The notes under the pieces were generated by a model that ran no database searches, was not told where the DNA came from, and saw nothing but the letters and a program-made list of their open reading frames with translations. Shown here piece by piece: positions 53,531-62,393 of a DNA stretch of 64,000 nucleotides. Position 1 is the first letter of the stretch. Each line of letters opens with the position of its first letter. This DNA is from CAWJPY01 sp963844865 (lineage in GTDB: Bacteria; Acidobacteriota; Thermoanaerobaculia; Thermoanaerobaculales; Sulfomarinibacteraceae), in the NCBI GenBank assembly GCA_963844865.1, contig CAWJPY010000013.1, positions 124,001-188,000 on the forward strand, read 5' to 3'. The position numbers were made by a program, and so were the translations under genes.

Positions 53531-55549
53531 TCACGGCGTGGTGGCCGCCGCCGGCGTGCCGGAGGCCGGAGACAGGGGCCGCGGCAGCTCACCGATCCAG
53601 ACCCCGCCGCCGCGGTAGATCGGCCTCAGGGTCCCGTGGAGGAAGCGGCGGATGAGGTCTCGCTCCCGCTCATCGGCACCGGCCCAGTAATCCGCCACGC
53701 CACGCTGCCGCGCCAGCCGGGCCATCTCGGTCTCGTTCACGAGCACGTGGGTGACCCCTAGGGCGCGCAACTCGGCCGCCAGGTCCGACGGCGCGACGCA
53801 GCTCCGGGCGAGGTCCACGAGCCACGGGGCCCGGTAGGGGTCCTCCACCAGCACTGACCGCTCCAGGTAGAAGCTGCGGACCTCGGCCACCAGCAGCAGC
53901 CGGGCATCCTTCGGCAACCGCTCGGAGGCGAACTGCGCGGCCGGGAAGTAGCTCACCCAGCGGCTGAGGAAGTCGGTCCGACGGGCGTGTCCGGTGACGA
54001 CGGCCAGCCGGTCCAGGTTGAGGTCGGTGGCCAGCGCGGTGGCGTTCCAGGCGAAGACGGCGAGCAGCAGCACGAGGACCGCCCGCCGTGCCAGGCGTGG
54101 GCCCTGGCCGGTCAGCTGTGCGGCGGCAACGCCTGCGAGTGCGGCCGCCGGCACCAGCACCGGCAGGAGAAAGCGCGCGTACTGCACCAGTGCGCCCCAG
54201 GCGAGGACCCCGGTGGCCGTTACGATCCAGAGCGCCAGGCGGGCGCGGGACCGGGCACCGCCCGCCACCAGGGCGACCGGCAGCAGGATCAGCCACGCGG
54301 GGCCGATGGCGCCGCCTCCCGGAAGAGGATGGAAGGTGCGGCGGATCAGCCCGGTGGCGCTCCGGATCAGAACGCTCGACGGGGCGAGCGCTCCGTCGCC
54401 TTCCACGGCCAGCTCCCGGGCCACGTCACGCCCGCTCGGGGGACCGCCGAACGCGGCCTGGAAGTAGGGATACACGGGGTTGCCGGTCCACGCCAGATTG
54501 CGGCCCAGCCACGGCGCCAGGACCAGGCAGAGGGCGGCCAGGGCAGCTCCCGCCGCCGCCAGCCGGCGGCCGCGCCACTCCCGGCCCGCGGCCATCACCG
54601 CGCCCCCCAGGGCGAGGGGGGCGAGGACCGTGGCCAGGGCGAGGTACTTGGCGGCGACCGCCGCCCCGACCAGGAGACCGACGTGCGCGGCGCGCCGCCC
54701 GAGGCGCCGGTGCTCCTCACGCTCGGTGAGGACCACCAGGGCCGCACCGGTCCACGCCGCCACCGCCAGGTCCGCGATCGCGTAATCGGCGACGGCGAGC
54801 ACCACCGGCGTCAGGACGAAGCAGGCGGCGGCCCACGTGGCGGCGCCTTCTCTTCCCTCCAGGCGCGCGGCCAGCGTGGCTGCGGAGAGTCCCGCCAGGG
54901 CGCCCATCCACCAGTGGATGGCGGCCGCGCCCCAGGGACCCACCGTCGCCAGCGCCAGTGCGTACAGCACGCCGTGGGCCGAGGGGTAGTAGGAGAAGAT
55001 CTGACGCTCAAACTGGATGAACGATCCGTGGGCCAGCCATCGGGCGGGGAAGGCCAGGTGGTAGTTGAGTGCGTCGTACATCACCGGCGGCGCGGTGAGG
55101 AGGATCAGGGTGGTGGCGCCCACGGCGGCCACCAGCACCCCCGGGGGAGAGGCGAAGCGGAAGGGCGGAAGAACGGGCCGTGTGACCGGTCGCGCGAGGA
55201 CCAGGACGCCTCCCAGAGCGGACAGGGCCAGCAGCCCCACCAGGACGGCGGGCCGGAACGCTCCGGCCAGTGCCAGTAGCGCCTCCAGGAACGAGACCAC
55301 CGCCGCCCCCGTCGCGAGGACGACGACCAGAGGCGGGCGTCTGCGGCCGAGCAACCAGGTGGTGGGCCAGTGCCCGGCGCCGAGGCAGGCGAGGCTCCAG
55401 AGGGAGAGCCAGAGGACGGGCAGGCTCAGCCGGACCAGAAGATCGATGGGGACGACCCGTCGATACAGCCACAGCACCACCGCGGCCAGGAGCACGGCAA
55501 GGAGTGCGGCGTGCGAGGAGATGCGGGTGCTGTCACGGTCGTCGGACAC
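53531..55549 (-). CDS. GT39-like polytopic membrane glycosyltransferase
   Basis: A 672-residue membrane protein with about 11-13 hydrophobic helices and a C-terminal soluble domain (about 530-660). The segment YDALNYHLAFPARWLAHGS near residue 160, with its acidic residue in the first extracytoplasmic loop, resembles dolichol- or undecaprenyl-phosphate-sugar dependent (GT-C, GT39/ArnT-like) transferases. Donor and acceptor are unknown. I choose the GTG at 55549 because TATACT (55556-55561, minus strand) ends six bases before it; a start further upstream would add alanine-rich repeat sequence. Confidence 0.75.
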   Translation of the reverse strand: MSDDRDSTRISSHAALLAVLLAAVVLWLYRRVVPIDLLVRLSLPVLWLSLWSLACLGAGHWPTTWLLGRRRPPLVVVLATGAAVVSFLEALLALAGAFRPAVLVGLLALSALGGVLVLARPVTRPVLPPFRFASPPGVLVAAVGATTLILLTAPPVMYDALNYHLAFPARWLAHGSFIQFERQIFSYYPSAHGVLYALALATVGPWGAAAIHWWMGALAGLSAATLAARLEGREGAATWAAACFVLTPVVLAVADYAIADLAVAAWTGAALVVLTEREEHRRLGRRAAHVGLLVGAAVAAKYLALATVLAPLALGGAVMAAGREWRGRRLAAAGAALAALCLVLAPWLGRNLAWTGNPVYPYFQAAFGGPPSGRDVARELAVEGDGALAPSSVLIRSATGLIRRTFHPLPGGGAIGPAWLILLPVALVAGGARSRARLALWIVTATGVLAWGALVQYARFLLPVLVPAAALAGVAAAQLTGQGPRLARRAVLVLLLAVFAWNATALATDLNLDRLAVVTGHARRTDFLSRWVSYFPAAQFASERLPKDARLLLVAEVRSFYLERSVLVEDPYRAPWLVDLARSCVAPSDLAAELRALGVTHVLVNETEMARLARQRGVADYWAGADERERDLIRRFLHGTLRPIYRGGGVWIGELPRPLSPASGTPAAATTP

Positions 55550-55555
55550 CGTGGC

Positions 55556-55561
55556 CAGTAT
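55556..55561 (-). promoter_or_regulatory. -10 box (TATACT) for a leaderless start
   Basis: TATACT on the minus strand, six bases from the GTG at 55549; no Shine-Dalgarno before the GTG. Confidence 0.55.
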
Positions 55562-55564
55562 AGC

Positions 55565-55940
55565 CCGCGGAGCTGCAGCAGCGGCCAGCGTCTGCAATCA
55601 GCGACTGGGACAGCGTTCGGCGGCAGCGTCTGCGATCAGGGTCCGGGATCGGCGGCAGTGGAAGCGTCGCGGATCCACCGTCCAACCCGCACCGCGCTCC
55701 GGGAGCACCCACGGCCGAGGAGCGCACTGCACTCCCGTTGCCTTCCGCGTGGTTGCCACTCCTGACGATCTTCGAACCCCACGCCCCACCGCCTGGTCGA
55801 CCTCGCGTGCCGGGAGATCACCAGGAGTGGGACGCTCGAGGGAGGGGCTCTTCTCGTGGCGCCCACCATGCCGCGTGAGCGGGTCGTCGCCGCTGATCGC
55901 TGCCGCTGACACTGCCGCCGCCTCTGTGACCTGACGCTGC
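55565..55940. repeat. Low-complexity intergenic island
   Basis: CAGCGGCCAGCGTCTGCAATCAGCG-like units at 55570-55680, a CGGGAGCACC flank resembling the REP-like elements near 55690, unstructured sequence to about 55870, and GCCGCTGATCGCTGCCGCTG units at 55885-55930. No gene is supported. Confidence 0.5.
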
Positions 55941-55951
55941 CGTCGGACCGT

Positions 55952-57346
55952 TCAGACGGTCCGCGAGTAGACCGGTCGCTCGGCGGGCGTGCGCAGGTAG
56001 GCGTCGAAGGGCATGCAGATGTTGCGCAGGAAGAACCGCCCTCGGGGCGTCACCCGGATGCGGTCGGGCGTGACCTCCACCAGGCCGTCGTCCGCCAGCA
56101 CGCCGAGCTCCTCGAGCTCGGTGGCGAAGCGCTCCCGGGGGTCGATGCCGAACTCGTTCGCCAGTCGCTCCAGGTCCAGGGTCAGGTTGCAGATGAGGCG
56201 GCGGATGACGGTGCCCCGCAGCTCGTCCTCGCCGCTGCGCACCACTCCCCGCTCCACCGGCAGGCGGCCCTCGGCGATAACCCGCTCGTACTGGCTCAGC
56301 CTGCGGTGGTTGGCCACATAGGCGCCGGCGACGTCGCCGATGGAGGTGACGCCGACGCCGATCTGGTGGCTGGCCGGCATGACGGTGTAGCCCATGAAGT
56401 TGCGGTGCAGGCGTCCCTCCTCCATGGCGTGGGCCAGATCGTCGGAGGGGCGTGCGAAGTGGTCGAAGCCGATGAAGCGGTAGCCGGCGGCGGCGAACTC
56501 CTCGGCGGCAGCGGCGAAGAGGCGGAACTTGGCCCATCCCCGGGGCAGGCTGGACTCCTCGAGCTTGCGCTGGTGGGGCTTGATCCAGGGTACGTGAGCG
56601 TAGGAGAAGCAGGCCACGCGGTCGGGGGCGATCTCCGAGATCACCGTGCGCACCGTGTGCCGGAACGACTCCTCGGTCTGCCGCGGCAGACCGTAGATGA
56701 GGTCGATGTTCACCGAGTCGAAGCCCAGCCGGCGGGCGGCCTCGACGAGGTCCCGGGTGAGCTCCAGGGGCTGGTGGCGCGCCACCGCCTCCTGCACCGC
56801 CGGGTCGATGTCCTGGACCCCCATGGAGATCCGGTTGAACCCGATGCGACGCAGGGTCTCGAGGTGCTCGCCGGAGGTGACGCAGGGGTCCACCTCGATT
56901 CCCACCTCGGCGTCGTCGGCGAGGGTGAAGCGCGACGTCACCGCGGCCAGCAGCCGCTCGCACTGGGCCGGCGTCAGATAGGTGGGCGTCCCCCCACCCC
57001 AGTGGAGCTGGCTGAGCCGCCTACCCGGCCCGAGGGCCTGGCGCAGCAGCTCCAGCTCCCCGTCCACGGCCTCCAGGTAGCCCTCCTCGGGTCCGCGGTG
57101 GGGGGAGACGACGATGTTGCACCCGCAGTAGGTGCAGCGGGCCTCACAGAACGGGACGTGGACGTACATGGAGAGCGCCTGCTCGGGCTGCGTCGCCGCC
57201 ATGCGGAGCCGCTCGCGGTAGTCGCCCTGGGAGAAGCCCTCGTGGAACTGGGGCGCGGTGGGGTAGGAGGTGTACCGCGGGCCGGGCCGGTCGTACTTGG
57301 CCAGCAGCTCGCCGTCGATGCCGTCGAGGGAGAAGTCCCGGTTCAT
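55952..57346 (-). CDS. hemN: Oxygen-independent coproporphyrinogen III oxidase
   Basis: A 464-residue radical-SAM enzyme converting coproporphyrinogen III to protoporphyrinogen IX without oxygen. The cluster ligands are C67, C71 and C74 in CEARCTYCGC, followed by LHWGGGTPTYL and RISMGVQDIDP. The N-terminal YDRPGPRYTSYPTA is specific to true HemN rather than HemW-type proteins. The C-terminal HemN domain is complete. AGGAG lies 11 bases before the ATG. It follows hemE after 99 bases, so it may be co-transcribed with the upstream hem genes. Confidence 0.95.
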   Translation of the reverse strand: MNRDFSLDGIDGELLAKYDRPGPRYTSYPTAPQFHEGFSQGDYRERLRMAATQPEQALSMYVHVPFCEARCTYCGCNIVVSPHRGPEEGYLEAVDGELELLRQALGPGRRLSQLHWGGGTPTYLTPAQCERLLAAVTSRFTLADDAEVGIEVDPCVTSGEHLETLRRIGFNRISMGVQDIDPAVQEAVARHQPLELTRDLVEAARRLGFDSVNIDLIYGLPRQTEESFRHTVRTVISEIAPDRVACFSYAHVPWIKPHQRKLEESSLPRGWAKFRLFAAAAEEFAAAGYRFIGFDHFARPSDDLAHAMEEGRLHRNFMGYTVMPASHQIGVGVTSIGDVAGAYVANHRRLSQYERVIAEGRLPVERGVVRSGEDELRGTVIRRLICNLTLDLERLANEFGIDPRERFATELEELGVLADDGLVEVTPDRIRVTPRGRFFLRNICMPFDAYLRTPAERPVYSRTV

Positions 57347-57445
57347 TTGATAATTGCTCCTAGCAAGTGCAAATCCAGGGGGGGTGTGTCCGCATTCCCT
57401 CGTCCGCCCGCACCAGTCGCCAACGGTGCCATGAAGATCTTGCGG

Positions 57446-58462
57446 TCACGCATGGCGATGGTCCCGGACCGTCGCCACGAATGCCTCCACGGCGGCCACC
57501 GGCACCTCGGGGGTGATGCCGTGTCCGAGGTTGGCGATGTAGCCCCGCTCGGGCGCCCGGGCCAGCATCGCCCGCGTGCGTTCGCGGATGGCGTCGAGGG
57601 GCCCCAGGAGGGTGGCAGGATCCAGGTTGCCCTGGAGGGCGTGCCGCGGCAGGATACGCGCCGCCCGCTCCAGGTTGACCCGCCAGTCCAGGCCGATCAC
57701 CTCGCAGGGCAGGTCGGGCATGTCGTGCAGAAGGTGGGATCCGCCGTTGGGGAAGTAGATGCGGGGCACCCCGGTGTCCGCCATCTGCTCGAGGAGGCGC
57801 TGCGCCGGGCGCAGGGCCCACCGCTGGGCATCTTCTCTGCTCAGGGTGCCGATCCAGGAGTCGAAGACCTGCACCGCCTGGGCGCCGCTCGCCACCTGCT
57901 CGGCCAGGTAGGCCGCCATGGCGTCCGCCAGTACCTCCAGGAGACGGTCGAAGGCCTCCGGGTGGTTGAGGGCGAACGCCTTGACGTGGGAGAAGCTGCG
58001 GGAGGTCGTGCCCTCCACCAGGTAGGTGGCCAGGGTCCAGGGGGCGCCGCAGAACCCGATGAGGGCCGTGTCCTCGTCCAGCGCCTCCCGCACCCGGCCC
58101 AGGGTCTCGGACAGGTACTCGGTACCCTCCCACCGGTGTGGGGCCCGCAGGGCGGCGACGTCGGCGGGAGAGCGGACTGGGTTGTGGATGCGCGGCGCCG
58201 GCGTGAAGCTGAGCTCGGCCCCCAGGGGCACCAGGGGCGTGAGGATGTCGGAGAACACGATGGCCGCGTCGAGCCCGAAGCGTCTGATCGGCTGCAGGGT
58301 GACCTCGGCGGCGATCTCGGGCGTCCGGCACATGGTCAGGAAGTCGCCGGCCCGGCGCCGGATCTCCCGGTACTCGGGGAGGTAGCGGCCGGCCTGACGC
58401 ATGATCCAGACCGGCGGCCGGTCCACCGCCTCCCGTCGGCACGCGGCCAGGAATCGGTTCAC
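57446..58462 (-). CDS. hemE: Uroporphyrinogen decarboxylase
   Basis: A 338-residue enzyme removing four carboxyl groups from uroporphyrinogen III to give coproporphyrinogen III. The N-terminal RQAGRYLPEYR (about 22-32) is the substrate-binding signature, IVFSDILTPL carries the catalytic Asp, and GFCGAPWTLATYLVEG and NLGHGITPEVPV are the other conserved blocks. The GTG at 58462 overlaps the hemL stop by four bases. The length is typical. Confidence 0.95.
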   Translation of the reverse strand: MNRFLAACRREAVDRPPVWIMRQAGRYLPEYREIRRRAGDFLTMCRTPEIAAEVTLQPIRRFGLDAAIVFSDILTPLVPLGAELSFTPAPRIHNPVRSPADVAALRAPHRWEGTEYLSETLGRVREALDEDTALIGFCGAPWTLATYLVEGTTSRSFSHVKAFALNHPEAFDRLLEVLADAMAAYLAEQVASGAQAVQVFDSWIGTLSREDAQRWALRPAQRLLEQMADTGVPRIYFPNGGSHLLHDMPDLPCEVIGLDWRVNLERAARILPRHALQGNLDPATLLGPLDAIRERTRAMLARAPERGYIANLGHGITPEVPVAAVEAFVATVRDHRHA

Positions 58463-59756
58463 TGGAGCGCCCCCAGGGCCGCGTCGAAGGCCGCCGTGGT
58501 CTCCGCCAGGGCCGCCTCGTCGTGGGCCAGGGAGGCGAACATCACCTCGTACGCCGAGGGCGCCAGGTAGACGCCGTGCTCGAGCAGCGCGCCGTGCAGA
58601 GCGGCGTAGCGCTGGACGGTGGCGGCCTCGATGCCCGAGTAGGCCCGCGGCGGCTCGCCCTCCTGCAGGACGAGCCACAGGATCGATCCCACCTGCACCA
58701 CCGAGTACGGCAGGTCGCGGCGTTGGAACGCCTTCCGGATGCCGGCGGCCAGCGACTTCCCCGTCGCCTCCAGACGAGCATAGGCGGCCCCGCCATCCGC
58801 CAGGAGACGGCGCAGGGTGGCGGCGCCGGCGGCCATGGCCACGGGGTTGCCGGACAGGGTGCCCGCCTGGTAGACGTCCCCCAGGGGGGCCAGCCGCTCC
58901 ATGATGCGGCGCGCGCCGCCGTAGGCGCCCACCGGCAGGCCGCCGCCGATGATCTTGCCGTAGGTGGTCAGGTCCGGAGTGACGCCGTAGCGGGCGGCGG
59001 CGCCGGCGGGGCCCAGCCGGAAGCCGGTGATGACCTCGTCCAGCAGGAGCAGCGCGCCGTGGCGGGTGCACTCCTCGCGCACCGCACGGACGAACTCCTG
59101 CGCGCTGCACCAGGAGCCCCGAGTTGGCGGGATCCCTCCAGGAGCACGGCCGCCACGGTGTCGCCGCGCTCCGCCATGAGCGCGTGGAGGGCCGCCTCGT
59201 CGTCCAGGGGCAGGACCACCGTGTGGCGCACCGCGTCCGCCGGCACCCCGGCCGAGGACGGCGTGCCGAAGGTGGCCAGACCGGAGCCGCCGGCCACCAG
59301 GAGGGCGTCGGCGTGGCCGTGGTAGCAGCCCCTCGAACTTGACCACGACGTCGCGGCCGGTGACCGCCCGCGCCAGGCGCACCGCCGACATCACCGCCTC
59401 GGTGCCGGAGGAGACGAAGCGCACCATCTCCAGGTGGGGCACGGCGCCGACCATGAGCTCGGCCAGCTCCACCTCCTCCACGCAGGGGGCGCCGTAGGAG
59501 AGACCCTTGGCGGCGGCGCGCGTGACGGCCTCCACCACCTCGGGGTGGGCGTGCCCCAGCACCAGGGGCCCCCAGGAGCCCACGTAGTCGATGAAGCGGC
59601 GGCCGTCGGCGTCGGTGAAGTGGCAGCCCTCGGCGGAGGCGTAGAAGAGGGGCTCGCCGCCGACGCTGCGAAAGGCGCGCACCGGCGAGCTCACCCCGCG
59701 GGCAGGACCTCCACGGCCCGCCGGTAGAGCTCCCGGGAGCGGGGGCCGGCGCTCAC
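58459..59756 (-). CDS. hemL: Glutamate-1-semialdehyde 2,1-aminomutase, frame broken by about four indels
   Basis: Pieces in different frames join into a complete HemL: SRELYRRAVEVLPAG, SSPVRAFRSVGGEPLFY, VSSGTEAVMSAVRLARAVTG, GGSGLATFGTPSSAGVP, AVLLEG, QEFVRAVREECTRHGALLLLDEVITGFRLG, and TYGKIIGGGLPVGAYGG with the PLP lysine. Breaks are near 59695, 59332, 59130 and 59110. The GTG at 59756 overlaps the hemB stop by four bases, matching its neighbours. HemL makes 5-aminolevulinate in the C5 pathway and is expected to be essential here, so sequence error is more likely than real loss. Confidence 0.85.
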
Positions 59757-60736
59757 AGCCAGCCCTCGGTGAGGGCCTGGCGGCCGTGGTAGGTGATGAG
59801 GATGTCGGCGCCGGCGCGGCGGAAGGCGTGCCAGTTCTCCAGCACGATCAGCCGCTCGTCGACCCAGCCCCGGTCGGCGGCGGCCTTGATCATGGAGTAC
59901 TCCCCGGACACGTTGTAGACGGCCAGGGGCTGCGGGAACGCCTCCCTGAGGTCGCGGACGACGTCCAGGTAGGCCAGGGCCGGCTTCACCATGAGGATGT
60001 CGGCCCCCTCCTGGACGTCCAGCTCGGCCTCCAGCATCGCCTCCCGGCGGTTGCGGGCGTCCATCTGGTAGGAGCGGCGGTCGCCGCTCGAGGGTGCCGA
60101 GTGGGCCGCCTCCCGGAAGGGCCCGTAGTAGGCCGATGCGTACTTCACCGAGTACGACATGATGGCCACGTTGGTGAGCCCGTCGTCGTCCAGGGCGGCG
60201 CGGATCGCTCCCACGCGGCCGTCCATCATGTCCGACGGCGCCACCACGTCCGCCCCGGCGCGGGCGTGGGCCAGGGCCATCTCGGCCAGCAGGGGCAGGG
60301 TGGCGTCGTTGACCACCCGACCGTCGGCGAGCACGCCGCAGTGACCGTGGTCGGTGTAGGCGCACAGGCAGACGTCGGTCATGACGATGAGGTCGCCGCC
60401 GAAGCGCTCCTTGAGCGCCGAGACGGCACGGACCACGGCTGCGTCGTGGGCCCAGGCCGCGCGTCCGTCGGGGGCCTTGGCGCCCTCCTCGGGCACCCCG
60501 AACAGGAGCACCGAGCGGATGCCGAGCTCCAGGTCGCGCGCCACGGTGTCGACAAGCACGTCCACCGACTGGTGCTGGATGCCGGGCATGGCGTCGATGT
60601 CCTCGGCGACGCCGCTGCCGGGGACCACGAAGTGGGGCTGCACGAGCATGCGGGCGTCGATGCGGGCCTCGGCCACGAGGTCGCGCAGGGCGGCCGACGC
60701 ACGCAGGCGGCGGGGACGGATGTTCAGGTCTTGCAT
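59753..60736 (-). CDS. hemB: Delta-aminolevulinic acid dehydratase (porphobilinogen synthase)
   Basis: A 327-residue enzyme condensing two 5-aminolevulinates. Active-site lysines are K198 in SYSVKYASAYYGPF and K251 in MVKPALAYLD. C123, C125 and C133 in DVCLCAYTDHGHC form the catalytic zinc site, so this is a zinc-dependent form. The ATG at 60736 lies 13 bases inside the end of hemD. The position after hemD and before hemL is a common order. Confidence 0.95.
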   Translation of the reverse strand: MQDLNIRPRRLRASAALRDLVAEARIDARMLVQPHFVVPGSGVAEDIDAMPGIQHQSVDVLVDTVARDLELGIRSVLLFGVPEEGAKAPDGRAAWAHDAAVVRAVSALKERFGGDLIVMTDVCLCAYTDHGHCGVLADGRVVNDATLPLLAEMALAHARAGADVVAPSDMMDGRVGAIRAALDDDGLTNVAIMSYSVKYASAYYGPFREAAHSAPSSGDRRSYQMDARNRREAMLEAELDVQEGADILMVKPALAYLDVVRDLREAFPQPLAVYNVSGEYSMIKAAADRGWVDERLIVLENWHAFRRAGADILITYHGRQALTEGWL

Positions 60737-61449
60737 AGCTCCTCCGCGAGAGATTGGAAGTCGGGGGACGGCGGGATCCGGCACTCGATGCCGAGGCGCA
60801 GGGCCGCCTCCTGGGTGGTCGGTCCCAGCGCCCAGTGGGGCAGGGGGAGGGGACGGCCGCCCACGTTCTCCAGGTAGAGGCGGGCGGCCCGGGGCGAGGT
60901 CAGGAGCACCCCCTCGAGGCCGGGGCCCAGGGGCGGCAGCTCCCGGGGCGGGGTGGGGTCCATGCGGTACACCAGCAACGGGTGTGCGTGGTGCCCCGCG
61001 GCCTCCAGGGCCGACGGCAGCTCGGGCCGGTGGTCGCGGCCGCAGGCCATGATCACCGGCGCCGCCGGCTCGAGGCGGCCGAACAGCTCCCTGGCGAGCT
61101 CGGCGCCGGAGCCGGGCCCCACCAGCTCCACCGCCAGGCCGGCGCGGTCGGCCGCCTTGGCGGTGGACTCGCCCACCGCAGCGATGGGCAGCTCCAGGAT
61201 GGCCTCGGCGTTGCGCGCGCGGGCGTGCCGGACCAGCGGGGTGGGCGCCCGCGGCGAGGTCAGGGTCAGCCAGCAGGAGGCCCGCCACTCGGCCAGGAGC
61301 CGCAGCGCGCGCTCCCAACCATCGTCGTCCAGGACGTCGTTGACGCGGAGGACCGGGTACGGTCGCACCGCCCAGCCGCAGGGGGCCAGCAGCTCCTGGA
61401 GCTCGCGGCACTCGGCCGGGTGGCGGGTGGCGAGCAGGTAGCGCGTCAT
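60724..61449 (-). CDS. hemD: Uroporphyrinogen-III synthase
   Basis: A 241-residue two-lobed HemD-fold protein that closes and inverts ring D. Sequence conservation in this family is low, but LTLTSPRA near 60, IAAVGESTAKAA near 90 and VLLTSPRAARLYLE near 190 are recognisable. It overlaps both hemC (ATGA) and hemB, and the gene order confirms the identity. Confidence 0.88.
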   Translation of the reverse strand: MTRYLLATRHPAECRELQELLAPCGWAVRPYPVLRVNDVLDDDGWERALRLLAEWRASCWLTLTSPRAPTPLVRHARARNAEAILELPIAAVGESTAKAADRAGLAVELVGPGSGAELARELFGRLEPAAPVIMACGRDHRPELPSALEAAGHHAHPLLVYRMDPTPPRELPPLGPGLEGVLLTSPRAARLYLENVGGRPLPLPHWALGPTTQEAALRLGIECRIPPSPDFQSLAEELCKT

Positions 61450-62393
61450 GAAGCGTCCGCGACGGATTCCGGCATGGCCGCGCGGAGCTGCTCGAAGCAT
61501 GCCCTCGCCGCCGCCTCGGGATCAGGCTCCCGGGCCGTGGCGCGTGCCAACCGGGCGCGGGTGACGGCCTCGTCCACCTCGCCGAGGACGGCCTGCAGCT
61601 CGATGGCGTCGCCGTCGTCTCCAGCCAGACAGCCCAGGGGGAGGTGGCAGCCTCCACCCAGCAGTCCCAGCAGGCGCCGCTCGGCGGTGATGCAGCGGGC
61701 GATGCCGGCGTCGTGCAGGGGGGCCAGGATCTCCGCAACCTCGTCATCCGCCCGGGTTTCCACGGCCAGAGCGCCCTGGGCCGGCGCGGGCAGCATGAGC
61801 TCCGGACCGAGCTCGATCACGTCGAGGTCGGAAACGTCCAGGGCCAGCCGATCGAGGCCGGCGGCCGCCACCAGGATGGCGTCATAGGCGCCGTCCCGCA
61901 GCTTGCGGACCCGGGTGGGGACGTTGCCCCGCAGCGCCTCGATGCGCAGGCCGGGCGTGGCGGCCAACGCCTGGGCCGCCCGGCGCAGCGAGGAGGTCCC
62001 GAGCACCGCGCCGGCAGCGAGCCCCATGGGGGCGTCCGGGGTGACCTGCAGCGTCCCCGCCCGAGCCAGGAGCACATCCTGGCTGCGGGCACGCTCCGGG
62101 ATTGCCGCCACGCGCAGACCGTCCGGCTCCTCGGTGGGCAGGTCCTTGAGGGAGTGCACCACCAGGTCGACGCGATCCTCCGAGAGGGCCTCCTGGAGCT
62201 CCTTGGTGAAGAAGCCCTTGCCCTCCATCTTGTGGAGGGCGAGGTCGAGCTTGGTGTCGCCGGACGTCTTGATCACCACGGCGCGGCTGCCCACGCCGAG
62301 GCGGGCGTCCAGGAGCGCGGCGATCCGCTCCGCCTGCCACAGGGCGAGGGCCGAGCCCCGCGTGCCGATGCGCAGCGTGCGCGGCGGGCTCAC
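61446..62393 (-). CDS. hemC: Porphobilinogen deaminase (hydroxymethylbilane synthase)
   Basis: A 315-residue enzyme assembling the linear tetrapyrrole. IGTRGSALALWQ is at the N-terminus, KGFFTKELQEAL near 59, HSLKDLPT near 80, LGTSSLRRAAQ near 131, and the dipyrromethane cofactor is attached to C249 in GGGCHLPLG. The GTG at 62393 overlaps the hemA stop by four bases. All key residues are present. Confidence 0.96.
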   Translation of the reverse strand: MSPPRTLRIGTRGSALALWQAERIAALLDARLGVGSRAVVIKTSGDTKLDLALHKMEGKGFFTKELQEALSEDRVDLVVHSLKDLPTEEPDGLRVAAIPERARSQDVLLARAGTLQVTPDAPMGLAAGAVLGTSSLRRAAQALAATPGLRIEALRGNVPTRVRKLRDGAYDAILVAAAGLDRLALDVSDLDVIELGPELMLPAPAQGALAVETRADDEVAEILAPLHDAGIARCITAERRLLGLLGGGCHLPLGCLAGDDGDAIELQAVLGEVDEAVTRARLARATAREPDPEAAARACFEQLRAAMPESVADAS

